Assembly: GCA_000526575.1 (NCBI GenBank)
Contig: JAGI01000002.1
Span: 3,105,001 to 3,169,000 of the forward strand
Origin: Clostridium sp. 12(A)
GTDB taxonomy: Bacteria; Bacillota; Clostridia; Lachnospirales; Lachnospiraceae
Length of the DNA: 64,000 nt
Direction of reading: 5' to 3'
Part shown: one piece after another, positions 19,759-28,552 of the stretch
Layout of the letters: each line of letters opens with the position of its first letter
Numbering within the stretch: position 1 is the stretch's first letter
The notes under the pieces: generated by a model
What the model was told of the DNA's origin: nothing
The model's input: only the letters and a program-made list of their open reading frames with translations
Database searches by the model: none
Translations under genes and position numbers: made by a program

Positions 19759-20670
19759 ATGGAACAAAAAAGTGCATGGGTGGAATTTAAAAATGAATGT
19801 CTTGCGGATAAGCTTTTTGATATCCTTGTCTTTTTACTGATTGTTTTAGCTGTCGGTGTGACATTTTATCCCTTTATGTATGTAGTCAGTATTTCCTTAA
19901 GCTCAGGAGCGGCGGTAAATAAAGGGCTGGTTATGCTGTTTCCCGTAGATTTTAATTTGAGTACTTACAAAATGGTTATGAATTATAAGGACCTTTGGGT
20001 TTCTTATGGAAATACCTTTTACTATACCTTTGTGGGAACCTTTTTAAACATTGTGTTTACCTGCCTTGCGGCGTATCCGCTGTCAAGAAAGCGGTTCTTT
20101 CTTCGGAAAAAGATGAATTTTCTTTTGGCATTTACCATGTATTTTTCCGGCGGACTGATCCCAACCTATGTGGTAGTTACCGGACTTGGACTTTACAACA
20201 GCCGTCTTGCTATGATACTTCCGGTTCTTGTCAGCGCTTACAATGTTATGATCTGCCGGTCGGCCTTTGAATCCATTTCAGAGGAGCTGTTTGAAAGTGC
20301 GTATCTGGAGGGAGCCAATGATATTCAGGTGCTTTACAAAATCGCAGTTCCCTTAATTAAGCCTACCTTGGCAGTGTTAACTCTTTATTATGCGGTTGCG
20401 CGCTACAATGACTTTTTCAGCGCACTCCTTTACATTGGAAAGCAGAATTTACAGCCGCTTCAGTTATTTTTAAGAAGAATCCTCTTAATGGCATCTTCTG
20501 AAATCATGCAGTCTTCTGGAAGTGCTACGGCCGCCAGTGCTGCGGCCCAGTCAACCATTCAGATCCGGTATGTGTGCATTGTTTTATCCATGGTTCCAAT
20601 CCTATGCCTCACACCGTTTATACAGAAGTACTTAGTCAAAGGAACCATGCTTGGTGCAGTTAAGGGTTAA
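19759..20670 (+). CDS. Sugar ABC transporter permease (LplC/YtcP-like, CUT1)
   Basis: A 303-residue second permease of the same importer, MalG-type, with six predicted membrane helices. The EAA loop (FESAYLEGANDIQVLYKIAVPLIKPT) lies near residues 180-205. The ATG at 19759 follows AAGGAG with eight-base spacing; a TTG 18 bases earlier would overlap the upstream stop codon. It forms the membrane channel with the preceding LplB-like protein. Confidence 0.92.
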   Translation: MEQKSAWVEFKNECLADKLFDILVFLLIVLAVGVTFYPFMYVVSISLSSGAAVNKGLVMLFPVDFNLSTYKMVMNYKDLWVSYGNTFYYTFVGTFLNIVFTCLAAYPLSRKRFFLRKKMNFLLAFTMYFSGGLIPTYVVVTGLGLYNSRLAMILPVLVSAYNVMICRSAFESISEELFESAYLEGANDIQVLYKIAVPLIKPTLAVLTLYYAVARYNDFFSALLYIGKQNLQPLQLFLRRILLMASSEIMQSSGSATAASAAAQSTIQIRYVCIVLSMVPILCLTPFIQKYLVKGTMLGAVKG

Positions 20671-20710
20671 TATAACCTTGATGAAATAATATATAATGGA
20701 GGGTAATTAC

Positions 20711-22333
20711 ATGAAAAAAGGATTACGTAGTACAGCGCTCGCATTAACAGCCGTTCTGGCTGTAACGGGTCTGTCCGCCTGCGGAGGCAAGGGGGATCCA
20801 AAGGAAGCAACAACAACAAAAAGTGCGGAGGCAGATTTTTCTTATACCGGTGCCGCACCTGTCACAAAAACACCTGGTGCTAAGGTAAGCATTCTGGCAC
20901 AGAATTCCTGGTATTCTACCGTGGATTATGCAAATGCGGACATTGTTAAAAAAATTCAGGAAAACGCTGGAGTAACCATTGACTGGACCTTAGTATCTCC
21001 AGTTAATTATAAGGATAGCGTAAGTCCGATGCTGGCATCTGGTACAGATCTTCCAAACATTGTCCAGCTTCCAGATCTTGATAACAATATGACCTACATC
21101 ACTGCCGGGCTTTTTTATCCTCTTGATGAGTATTTGGATTATATGCCAAACTATAAAAAGTATCTGGATGAGAATCCTGGAATCAAAGCCAGTCTGACTG
21201 CGGAGGATGGACATATCTACTACTTGCCTCAGACAGCTGTTACAAACAATTATCAGCCTTGTATCATGATTAATATGGAATGGCTCAATAAGCTTAATCT
21301 TCCCGTTCCAACTACTCTTGATGAGTTTGTAGAAGTACTTCGGGCATTTAAGGCCAATGATATGAATGGAGATGGGGATGTCAATGATGAAATTCCTCTT
21401 AGCGTAACCGCAGACAGACTTTCTTCTATGTTTGGTCCTGCTTTTGGTCTTCCTGCTATGTTTGGTCCTTCTGTTGGTCTTGATCCAGTCAGCAGCTACT
21501 ATGCCGATGACGACGGAAAGGTACATTATGCACCGGCAGAGCCAGAAAAATATAAAAAGTATGTTACATTCTTAAACCAATTATACAAGGAAGGTCTTTT
21601 AGAGGTAGAATATACTTCCTTAACCAGAGATCAGATCACACAGCGCTGCGCTCAGAACCGTACAGGTGCAACCTTTGATTTCAGCTGGCAGATGTCTCAG
21701 CTTTACAGCAAGCAGTATCCGGAGTATAATGGAGAAACTGGAGTTATGGTAGGAATTCCTCCGTTATCAGGTGATGAAAAAGGAGTTTATCTTGGCAGAA
21801 CACCGATTTCCGGTATCTTCGGCGTGAGCACCAGCGATAAGGACCCGATTCTTGCCATGAGATTTCTTGATTATGCTATGAGTGAAGAAGCTCAGAATTA
21901 TTATGTATGGGGTATTGAAGGAGAGAGCTATACAGTTGGTGCTGATGGCAAAAAGGCTTATACCGAAAAGGCAGCTGATAATAACTGGCTGCAGCAGCTT
22001 GGAATTAATGCAGGCTGTCTGCCATCTCAGCAGTCAGTAGAAGCAACCGATGTACTCTTACCAAAATGGCATGTAGATATTGATAAAGAGTTACAGAGCT
22101 ATATAAGAGATCCTTGGCCATTTATTTATTCAACCAAGGATGAGCAGAATATCATTGCTCAGTATCAGACCGATCTTACAACTTATGTGGCTGAAACCAA
22201 TGTGGCGTTCATCACTGGAACCACCAGCCTTGATACCTTTGATTCCTATCTTTCTACTCTTGACAGTATGGGTATCAAGGATTTATTAAAGGTAAAACAG
22301 CAGCAGTACGACCGCTTTAAAGCAACTAAGTAA
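20711..22333 (+). CDS. Sugar ABC transporter substrate-binding lipoprotein (LplA-like)
   Basis: A 540-residue binding lipoprotein. The signal sequence ends in the lipobox LSAC near residue 23. The mature protein is a large family 1-type extracellular binding protein, about 100 residues longer than the maltose-binding type, as is usual for LplA/YtcQ oligosaccharide binders. A DMNGDGDVNDE stretch resembles an EF-hand calcium loop, common in this family. The ATG at 20711 has GGAGGG upstream. It delivers an oligosaccharide to the two permeases just upstream; the sugar is unknown. Confidence 0.92.
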   Translation: MKKGLRSTALALTAVLAVTGLSACGGKGDPKEATTTKSAEADFSYTGAAPVTKTPGAKVSILAQNSWYSTVDYANADIVKKIQENAGVTIDWTLVSPVNYKDSVSPMLASGTDLPNIVQLPDLDNNMTYITAGLFYPLDEYLDYMPNYKKYLDENPGIKASLTAEDGHIYYLPQTAVTNNYQPCIMINMEWLNKLNLPVPTTLDEFVEVLRAFKANDMNGDGDVNDEIPLSVTADRLSSMFGPAFGLPAMFGPSVGLDPVSSYYADDDGKVHYAPAEPEKYKKYVTFLNQLYKEGLLEVEYTSLTRDQITQRCAQNRTGATFDFSWQMSQLYSKQYPEYNGETGVMVGIPPLSGDEKGVYLGRTPISGIFGVSTSDKDPILAMRFLDYAMSEEAQNYYVWGIEGESYTVGADGKKAYTEKAADNNWLQQLGINAGCLPSQQSVEATDVLLPKWHVDIDKELQSYIRDPWPFIYSTKDEQNIIAQYQTDLTTYVAETNVAFITGTTSLDTFDSYLSTLDSMGIKDLLKVKQQQYDRFKATK

Positions 22334-22351
22334 TGAAATAATAACAATATG

Positions 22352-22388
22352 GGCTGTTGTAAAATCTAATTTTGCAGCAGCCTTTTTC
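22352..22388 (+). terminator. Rho-independent terminator
   Basis: Stem GGCTGTTGTAAAA pairs with TTTTGCAGCAGCC (two G-U pairs) and is followed by TTTTT. It lies between the binding-protein gene and the hydrolase gene and would reduce read-through into the latter. Confidence 0.85.
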
Positions 22389-22413
22389 TATATGGCGAAG
22401 GGAGTTTGGGATA

Positions 22414-23487
22414 ATGGAAGAAAGAACGATACCAATCAAAATGTTTTATACCTGCGAAGAGCGGATGAAAAAGAGGTTTAAGGAGCAGGGGAGAAAAGAT
22501 AAGTTTTGCGCCAGGTCCATAGAGGAATTTGACCAGTGGAAGGAATCTATGAGAAATATTTTAAGGGATCTGACCGGAATTAGCCGTATGGAGTCCTGTC
22601 CCTTAAATCCGCAGTGTTTGGAGCGGGTGGAGATTGAGGATGGAATCATACGGGAAAAGATTTTAATTCAGGTGGAGCCGGAGGTCTATATGCCGGTCTT
22701 TGTGCTGATTCCTCCAAAAAAGAGTGAGGAAAAGCAAAGCTGTTTTCTTGCCCCCTGTGGTCATTTGGGAGCCGGTAAGTACTCTGTGGCAGGTGTGAGG
22801 GAGATACCTGCTGTGGCAGATAAAATAGAGCTGTTTCACTATGATTATGGTCTTAAGATGGCTAAGCTTGGGTATGTGGCTCTTTGTCCTGACGCCAGGG
22901 GATTTGGAGAGCGGAGAGAAAAGGCTCTTCAGGGAGAGGATGAGGATTCCTTTATCAATTCCACCTGCTTTCATCTGGCTCATATGGCAGAGCCTCTGGG
23001 GCTTACGCTATGCGGTCTGAATACCTGGGATCTCATAAGGCTTCTTGATTATGTGGAGGAAAGGGGCGAATGGGATGCTGATACCATCGGATGCGTGGGA
23101 TTTTCCGGTGGGGGAATGCAGGCGTTATGGTTATCGGCTCTTGATGACAGGGTAAAGAAAATCATAATCAGCGGATATTTTTATGGATATGAAGATTCGT
23201 TGTTAAAATTAAATGGGAATTGTAGCTGTAATTATGTTCCTGGTTTATGGGAACATGTAGATATGGGGGATATTGGTGCGCTGCTGGCTCCCAGGCCTTT
23301 GATGATCCAGTCGGGAAGAGAGGATCATCTAAATGGGGAACGTGGAATGGAAAATGTAATGGAGCAGCTATTGGTGGTGAAAGAAGCCTATGGTCTCTTT
23401 GGATTGGAGGACAGGATATTCCATGATGTGTGGGATGGGGGGCACTGTTTTCATCAGGAGCATATTGAGGAATTTTTAATGAGATAA
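22414..23487 (+). CDS. Alpha/beta hydrolase, acetyl-esterase-like
   Basis: A 357-residue alpha/beta hydrolase of the dienelactone hydrolase / acetyl xylan esterase-like group (Abhydrolase_7 type). The nucleophile serine is in GFSGGGMQ near residue 232. An aspartate follows in SGREDHLN and the histidine is in WDGGHCF near residue 346, completing a catalytic triad. There is no signal peptide, so it acts in the cytoplasm. Placed 80 bp after a sugar importer, it probably removes acetyl groups from imported oligosaccharides; this is inference. The start is the ATG at 22414 with AAGGGAG upstream. Confidence 0.82.
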   Translation: MEERTIPIKMFYTCEERMKKRFKEQGRKDKFCARSIEEFDQWKESMRNILRDLTGISRMESCPLNPQCLERVEIEDGIIREKILIQVEPEVYMPVFVLIPPKKSEEKQSCFLAPCGHLGAGKYSVAGVREIPAVADKIELFHYDYGLKMAKLGYVALCPDARGFGERREKALQGEDEDSFINSTCFHLAHMAEPLGLTLCGLNTWDLIRLLDYVEERGEWDADTIGCVGFSGGGMQALWLSALDDRVKKIIISGYFYGYEDSLLKLNGNCSCNYVPGLWEHVDMGDIGALLAPRPLMIQSGREDHLNGERGMENVMEQLLVVKEAYGLFGLEDRIFHDVWDGGHCFHQEHIEEFLMR

Positions 23488-23513
23488 CAGGCATATTTGC
23501 CAATACTTCATTC

Positions 23514-23542
23514 TTGTGATGGGAAAAGTTCTATGATATAAT
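23514..23542 (+). promoter_or_regulatory. Sigma-A promoter before holB
   Basis: -35 TTGTGA (23514-23519), a 17-base spacer and -10 TATAAT (23537-23542), about 73 bases before the holB start. It gives the DNA-replication/RNA-modification cluster its own promoter, separate from the upstream sugar genes. Confidence 0.7.
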
Positions 23543-23615
23543 AATCATAATTCGTTTTCCTGTTATAAATATGCAAGGGAAACGGATGGGACAACAGCAG
23601 TAAGGAGGTGTCTTT

Positions 23616-24605
23616 ATGCCAGGGTTTAACGATATCATTGGACATGACACGATTAAGGAGCATCTTAAGAAAGCCATTGAGTCCGATCATGTTTCCCACG
23701 CGTATATTCTGACTGGTGAGACCGGAATGGGAAGAAAATCTCTTGCCAATGCCTTTGCCATGACACTTCTTTGTGAAAAGGGGAAAAGTGAGCCATGCAT
23801 GGAGTGCCATGCGTGCAAGCAGGTGATGAGCAGCAATCACCCGGATCTGATTTCTGTGGGGCATGAAAAGCCGGGAAGCATCGGTGTAGATGACATCAGA
23901 GTGCAGATTAATGATACCATTATGATACGTCCTTACAGCAGCTATTATAAGATATACATTGTGGATGAAGCGGAAAAAATGACGGTACAAGCCCAGAATG
24001 CTCTCTTAAAGACCATTGAAGAGCCGCCGGCTTATGCCATTATCATGCTTCTTACCACCAATCAGGAGGCATTTCTGCCTACCATTTTATCCAGATGCGT
24101 GCAGCTTAAGCTAAAGCCGTTAAAGGATTCTGTGGTGAAGTCCTACCTCATGGGATCTTTGGGGATAAAGGAAAGCAGAGCTGATATTTACGCTGCCTTT
24201 GCAAGAGGTAATTTAGGACGGGCCATTCATCTGGCTTCTTCCGAAGAGTTTCAGCTTTTGTATTCAGAGCTTCTTCATATGCTGAAGCATTTGAAGGAGA
24301 TGGATATTATGGAACTGCTTTTTTATATCAAAAAGATGAAGGATGAAAATCTGGATATTTATGACTGTCTTGATTTTATGCAGTTATGGTATCGGGATGT
24401 TTTAATGTATAAAGTGACACAGGATATTAATCTTCTGATTTTCAGGGAAGAATTTAATACAATGAAGGAGATGAGTGCAGCCAGCGCTTATGACGGCATT
24501 GAGAGGATTTTAAAGGCCATCGATAAGGCAAGAATCCGTCTTGAAGCAAATGTGAACATGGAACTGGCCATGGAACTCATGCTGCTTGTTATGAAGGAGA
24601 ATTAA
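23616..24605 (+). CDS. holB: DNA polymerase III delta' subunit
   Basis: A 329-residue clamp-loader subunit. The N-terminal AAA+ region shows a Walker-A-like GETGMGRKS near residues 37-45, a zinc-binding cysteine set (CEKGKSEPCMECHAC) and a Walker-B-like VDEAEKM. The SRC motif lies in PTILSRCVQ. Delta' helps load the sliding clamp during replication. AAGGAGGTG precedes the ATG. It is the first gene of holB-ricT-trmN6-rsmI, an order widely conserved in Firmicutes. Confidence 0.95.
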   Translation: MPGFNDIIGHDTIKEHLKKAIESDHVSHAYILTGETGMGRKSLANAFAMTLLCEKGKSEPCMECHACKQVMSSNHPDLISVGHEKPGSIGVDDIRVQINDTIMIRPYSSYYKIYIVDEAEKMTVQAQNALLKTIEEPPAYAIIMLLTTNQEAFLPTILSRCVQLKLKPLKDSVVKSYLMGSLGIKESRADIYAAFARGNLGRAIHLASSEEFQLLYSELLHMLKHLKEMDIMELLFYIKKMKDENLDIYDCLDFMQLWYRDVLMYKVTQDINLLIFREEFNTMKEMSAASAYDGIERILKAIDKARIRLEANVNMELAMELMLLVMKEN

Positions 24606-24608
24606 ACA

Positions 24609-25517
24609 ATGGTAAAGGTAATAGGCGTTCGGTTTCGGAATGCGGGGAAGATATATTATTTTGATCCCATGAGTCTGGAAGTTAAGACAGGAGATCATGT
24701 GATCGTGGAAACAGCCAGAGGCGTTGAGTATGGTTTCGTTGTCTTAGGCTGCAGAGAAGTGGAAGAGGAAAAGGTGGTTCAGCCATTAAAGCCAGTCATC
24801 CGTATGGCCACCAAGGCAGACGATGAGGTGGAGAAGAAAAACCACGAGAAAGAAAAAGAAGCATTTAAAATCTGTAAGGAAAAGATCCGCAAGCATGGTC
24901 TTCAGATGAAGCTGATTGATGCGGAATACACCTTTGACAATAATAAGGTATTGTTCTATTTTACTGCCGATGGAAGAATCGATTTCAGGGAGCTTGTAAA
25001 GGATCTGGCTTCTGTATTTAAGACGAGAATCGAGCTTCGCCAGGTCGGTGTCAGGGACGAGACAAAGATTGTAGGGGGAATCGGTATCTGCGGAAGAACC
25101 TTATGCTGTCATTCTTACCTTTCTGAATTTATTCCGGTATCCATTAAGATGGCAAAGGAACAGAATCTTTCTCTGAATCCAACGAAGATTTCCGGTGTCT
25201 GCGGAAGACTGATGTGCTGTTTGAAGAACGAAGAGGAAACCTATGAAGAGCTTAACAGCAAGCTTCCTAATGTAGGTGATTTCGTAACTACGGATGATAA
25301 TTTAAAGGGTGAGGTTCACTCTGTCAGCGTTTTAAGGCAGCTGGTTAAGGTCATTGTCACCATCAAGGATGAAAAAGAAATCCGGGAATATAAGGTGGAG
25401 CAGTTAAAGTTTAAGCCAAGACGCAGAAGAGAGAAGAACCAGGTTACGGATGCAGAGCTAAAGGCACTTGAGGCTCTGGAAAAGAAAGAAGGAAAGTCCA
25501 AGCTCGATGATAATTGA
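24609..25517 (+). CDS. ricT: RicT / YaaT, PSP1-domain Fe-S protein
   Basis: A 302-residue PSP1 C-terminal-domain protein. Conserved cysteines in GICGRTLCCHSYL and GVCGRLMCCLKNEEE match the cluster-binding sites of B. subtilis YaaT (RicT). In B. subtilis RicT forms a complex with RicA and RicF that promotes RNase Y-dependent mRNA maturation and affects sporulation. It starts 3 bp after the holB stop codon and overlaps the next gene by 11 bp, so the cluster is tightly coupled. Confidence 0.94.
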   Translation: MVKVIGVRFRNAGKIYYFDPMSLEVKTGDHVIVETARGVEYGFVVLGCREVEEEKVVQPLKPVIRMATKADDEVEKKNHEKEKEAFKICKEKIRKHGLQMKLIDAEYTFDNNKVLFYFTADGRIDFRELVKDLASVFKTRIELRQVGVRDETKIVGGIGICGRTLCCHSYLSEFIPVSIKMAKEQNLSLNPTKISGVCGRLMCCLKNEEETYEELNSKLPNVGDFVTTDDNLKGEVHSVSVLRQLVKVIVTIKDEKEIREYKVEQLKFKPRRRREKNQVTDAELKALEALEKKEGKSKLDDN

Positions 25518-26244
25518 TTTAAAAGACAACGAACGGATTGATGACCTGCAGCGCAATGGTTATCAGATTATACAGAAACAAAATGGGTTCTGTTTTGGAA
25601 TGGATGCCGTACTTTTATCCGGCTTTGCAAATGTAAAGCCAGGTGAGCGTGCGGTGGATTTGGGAACAGGGACAGGAATCATTCCCATTCTTCTGGAAGC
25701 CAAGTATGATGGGATTCATTATACTGGCCTTGAGATCCAGGAGGAAGTGGCTGATATGGCCAGGCGGAGTGTCGCTTTAAACCATTTGGAAGATAAAATT
25801 AGCATTGTAACAGGAGATATTAAGGAAGCCAGCCGTTTATTTGGTGCGGCTTCCTTTGACGTAGTGACGTCAAATCCTCCCTATATGAATGATGCTCATG
25901 GCCTTAAGAACCCGGACCTTCCAAAGGCGATTGCCCGTCATGAGGTGCTCTGTACCTTAGATGATGTGACAAGAGAAGCCTCCAGATTGTTAAAGCCAGG
26001 GGGAAGGTTTTATATGGTACACCGGCCTCACCGGTTAATTGAAATTATAACGTCATTAAAGAATTATGGAATGGAGCCAAAACGGATGAAGATGGTTCAC
26101 CCGTTTGTTGACCGGGAAGCCAATATGGTCTTAATCGAGGCTGTCCGGGGCGGGAAGTCCATGATTAAGGTTGAGGCCCCTATTATCGTATACAAGGAGC
26201 AGGGCGTGTATACGGATGAGATTTATACCATCTACGGGTATTAA
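25507..26244 (+). CDS. tRNA1(Val) A37 N6-methyltransferase (YabB/TrmN6-like)
   Basis: A 245-residue class I SAM-dependent methyltransferase. The SAM-binding loop VDLGTGTGIIP lies near residues 50-60, and the catalytic TSNPPY motif of N6-adenine methylases follows. The family modifies A37 of tRNA-Val. The ATG at 25507 overlaps ricT by 11 bp; the frame could extend to 25468 but the added residues do not look family-like. Third gene of the holB cluster. Confidence 0.9.
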   Translation: MIIDLKDNERIDDLQRNGYQIIQKQNGFCFGMDAVLLSGFANVKPGERAVDLGTGTGIIPILLEAKYDGIHYTGLEIQEEVADMARRSVALNHLEDKISIVTGDIKEASRLFGAASFDVVTSNPPYMNDAHGLKNPDLPKAIARHEVLCTLDDVTREASRLLKPGGRFYMVHRPHRLIEIITSLKNYGMEPKRMKMVHPFVDREANMVLIEAVRGGKSMIKVEAPIIVYKEQGVYTDEIYTIYGY

Positions 26245-26283
26245 TGGAACGTAGGTGGAAGAAAGAAACCGGGAGTGAGAGAC

Positions 26284-27141
26284 ATGGAAGGAAATAAGGG
26301 AAAGTTATATTTGTGTGCAACCCCTATTGGGAATCTTGATGATATCACCCTGAGGGTTTTAAATACATTGAAGGAAGTGGATTTAATTGCTGCGGAGGAT
26401 ACCAGACACAGCATTAAGCTGTTGAACCATTTTGATATTAAGACGCCGATGACCAGCTATCATGAGTACAATAAGGTGGAAAAGGCCAGGTACTTAGTAG
26501 AAAAGATGGGAGAAGGGGTATCCATAGCCTTAATTACGGATGCAGGTACTCCTGGAATCTCAGATCCGGGAGAAGAGCTGGTAAAGCAGTGTTATGAGGC
26601 AGGAATTGAGGTCACCTCTCTTCCAGGACCTGCGGCCTGTATTACAGCGTTAACTCTTTCCGGACTTGGGACAAGAAGATTCTGTTTTGAAGCATTTCTC
26701 CCAACGGATAAGAAGGAAAAGCAGTGGATTCTTACGGAGCTTCAGAATGAAACAAGAACTATTATTATCTATGAGGCACCTCATCGGCTGGTTAAAACTT
26801 TAAGCGAGCTTTTGGAGACACTTGGTAATCGAAGAATTACCATATGCAGAGAGCTGACTAAGCGATATGAGACGGCTTTTCGGACAACCTTTGTGGAGGC
26901 TTTAGAAACGTATGAGACAGAGGACCCCAAGGGAGAGTGTGTCATTGTAATAGAAGGGAAAAGCTTTCAGGAGATAAAAGAAGCCGAGATTAAATCCTTT
27001 GAAGAGATGTCTTTGGAAGAGCATATGGCTCTTTATGAAGACAAGGGAATCGACCGCAAGGAGGCCATGCGCATGGTGGCAAAGGACCGTGGAATCAGCA
27101 AACGGGAGGTTTATCAGTACTTGATAAAAAATGAATTATAA
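26284..27141 (+). CDS. rsmI: 16S rRNA (cytidine-1402-2'-O)-methyltransferase
   Basis: A 285-residue tetrapyrrole-methylase-fold enzyme that methylates C1402 of 16S rRNA. Signature motifs are CATPIGNLDDITLR near the start, AAEDTRHS, TDAGTPGISDPG and LPGPAACITAL. The ATG at 26284 follows GGGAG with six-base spacing; a GTG nine bases earlier lies over that site. Last gene of the holB cluster; the fatty acid operon begins about 140 bp later. Confidence 0.95.
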   Translation: MEGNKGKLYLCATPIGNLDDITLRVLNTLKEVDLIAAEDTRHSIKLLNHFDIKTPMTSYHEYNKVEKARYLVEKMGEGVSIALITDAGTPGISDPGEELVKQCYEAGIEVTSLPGPAACITALTLSGLGTRRFCFEAFLPTDKKEKQWILTELQNETRTIIIYEAPHRLVKTLSELLETLGNRRITICRELTKRYETAFRTTFVEALETYETEDPKGECVIVIEGKSFQEIKEAEIKSFEEMSLEEHMALYEDKGIDRKEAMRMVAKDRGISKREVYQYLIKNEL

Positions 27142-27149
27142 AAATTCTC

Positions 27150-27178
27150 TTGACAATTTACCTAACTTTTTATAAAAT
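27150..27178 (+). promoter_or_regulatory. Promoter of the fatty acid synthesis operon
   Basis: Consensus -35 TTGACA (27150-27155), a 17-base spacer and -10 TAAAAT (27173-27178). A FabT-type palindrome begins at the very next base, placing it over the transcription start. Confidence 0.82.
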
Positions 27179-27197
27179 TATTTTGAAATTCAAAATA
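27179..27197. promoter_or_regulatory. FabT-type operator at the fabH promoter
   Basis: A perfect 19-bp palindrome, arms TATTTTGAA and TTCAAAATA around one A. The core closely matches the FabT consensus form NTTTGA-N3-TCAAAN. Its position on the start site predicts repression of the fab operon when the FabT-like repressor is bound. Confidence 0.78.
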
Positions 27198-27282
27198 TTT
27201 GATATATAAAACAATCCAACGAGGCATGCGGCCGTATGATGGTGATTTCGCCAGAAAGACCGGTGCATGAATGGGGGAATAT

Positions 27283-28248
27283 ATGACTACTAAAATAATT
27301 GGAACCGGCTCTGCGGTACCGGAACAGGTAGTGACCAATGACGATCTCTCAAAGATCGTGGATACCAATGATGAATGGATCCGTACCAGGACGGGAATCC
27401 GGGAAAGAAGGATTGCGTCGGAAGAATCGGGAACCTCCCATCTGGCGACTCTTGCAGCGGCAGAAGCCTTAAAGCAGGCAGGCGTAGCAGCGGAGGATTT
27501 AGACATCATTATTCTTGCTACCTCTACTGCGGATCACTGTTTTCCAAGCGGGGCCTGTGAAGTCCAGGCGGCCATTGGGGCACATAGGGCAGTGGCATTT
27601 GATATTAGTGCGGCCTGTTCCGGATTTGTATTCGCTTTGAATACGGTTCACAGCTTTTTTAAAGCGGGAATTTATCAGACAGGGCTGATCATTGGAGCTG
27701 ATACCTTAAGTAAGATTATTGACTGGAAGGACAGAAGTACCTGTGTTCTTTTTGGTGACGGAGCTGGAGCTGCGGTTGTAAAGGCAGAAGAGAACGGAAG
27801 CTTTTACATGACACTTGGATCTGACGGAAGAAAATCAAGCGCTTTGGAGTGCCGGTCACGTACCACTGGAAACTTTCTTACGAAAACAGAGCCAGAGCTT
27901 GGATATATGACCATGGACGGACAGGAAGTTTTTAAGTTTGCTGTAAAGACGGTACCAGAATCAATCCATACCGTGCTGTCAGAGAGCAATACACCTATAG
28001 ATGAAATTAAATACTTTATACTGCATCAGGCAAACTACCGGATTTTTGAATCCATCGCGAAAAGGTTAAAGGTGCCCATGGAGAAGTTTCCTACCAGTTT
28101 GGAACGGTTCGGAAACACCTCAGCGGCTACGGTACCTATTTTACTGGATGAGATGAACCGGGAGGGAAAGATAGAGCGGGGAGATAAGATTATACTCGCT
28201 GGCTTTGGCGCAGGACTTACCTGGGGAGCCACTCTTTTAGAGTGGTAA
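27283..28248 (+). CDS. fabH: 3-oxoacyl-ACP synthase III (FabH)
   Basis: A 321-residue beta-ketoacyl-ACP synthase III that condenses acetyl-CoA (or another primer) with malonyl-ACP to start fatty acid synthesis. The Cys-His-Asn triad is visible: C112 in AACSGF, H248 in HQAN and N278 in GNTSAAT. The ATG at 27283 has GGGGGA five bases upstream; an ATG 12 bases earlier overlaps that site. First gene of the operon, downstream of a FabT-type operator. Confidence 0.95.
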   Translation: MTTKIIGTGSAVPEQVVTNDDLSKIVDTNDEWIRTRTGIRERRIASEESGTSHLATLAAAEALKQAGVAAEDLDIIILATSTADHCFPSGACEVQAAIGAHRAVAFDISAACSGFVFALNTVHSFFKAGIYQTGLIIGADTLSKIIDWKDRSTCVLFGDGAGAAVVKAEENGSFYMTLGSDGRKSSALECRSRTTGNFLTKTEPELGYMTMDGQEVFKFAVKTVPESIHTVLSESNTPIDEIKYFILHQANYRIFESIAKRLKVPMEKFPTSLERFGNTSAATVPILLDEMNREGKIERGDKIILAGFGAGLTWGATLLEW

Positions 28249-28261
28249 TGATTTTAACTAA

Positions 28262-28292
28262 TACTTTGAATGTCAAAGTAATAGCATATAAT
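28262..28292 (+). promoter_or_regulatory. Second FabT-type operator with an internal promoter before acpP
   Basis: A perfect palindrome TACTTTGA-ATG-TCAAAGTA (28262-28280) is followed by -10 TATAAT (28287-28292). A weak -35 (CTTTGA, 28264-28269) lies inside the palindrome at 17-base spacing, so repressor binding would block the promoter. Confidence 0.72.
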
Positions 28293-28318
28293 ATTTGAAT
28301 AAAGAGGAGATTAATAAT

Positions 28319-28552
28319 ATGTTAGAGAAAATGCAGGAAATCATTGCGGAGCAGTTAAATGTTGAAACATCAGTAATTAAGGCGGAATCTTCTTTTAAAG
28401 AGGATCTTGGAGCAGATTCACTTGATTTATTTGAGCTTGTTATGGCGCTGGAAGATGAGTATTCCGTTGAGATTCCTTCTGAGGACTTAGAGAAGCTTAC
28501 AACGGTACAGCAGGTTATGGACTATTTAAAAGCAAAGGGCGTGGAAGCGTAA
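28319..28552 (+). CDS. acpP: Acyl carrier protein
   Basis: A 77-residue acidic protein that carries acyl chains on a phosphopantetheine arm. The attachment serine is S34 in GADSLD. The ATG at 28319 has AGAGGAG upstream; the frame extends to 28295 but the added residues are not part of ACP. Its stop codon overlaps the fabK start by one base (TAATG), coupling their translation. It is preceded by its own promoter/operator. Confidence 0.95.
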   Translation: MLEKMQEIIAEQLNVETSVIKAESSFKEDLGADSLDLFELVMALEDEYSVEIPSEDLEKLTTVQQVMDYLKAKGVEA

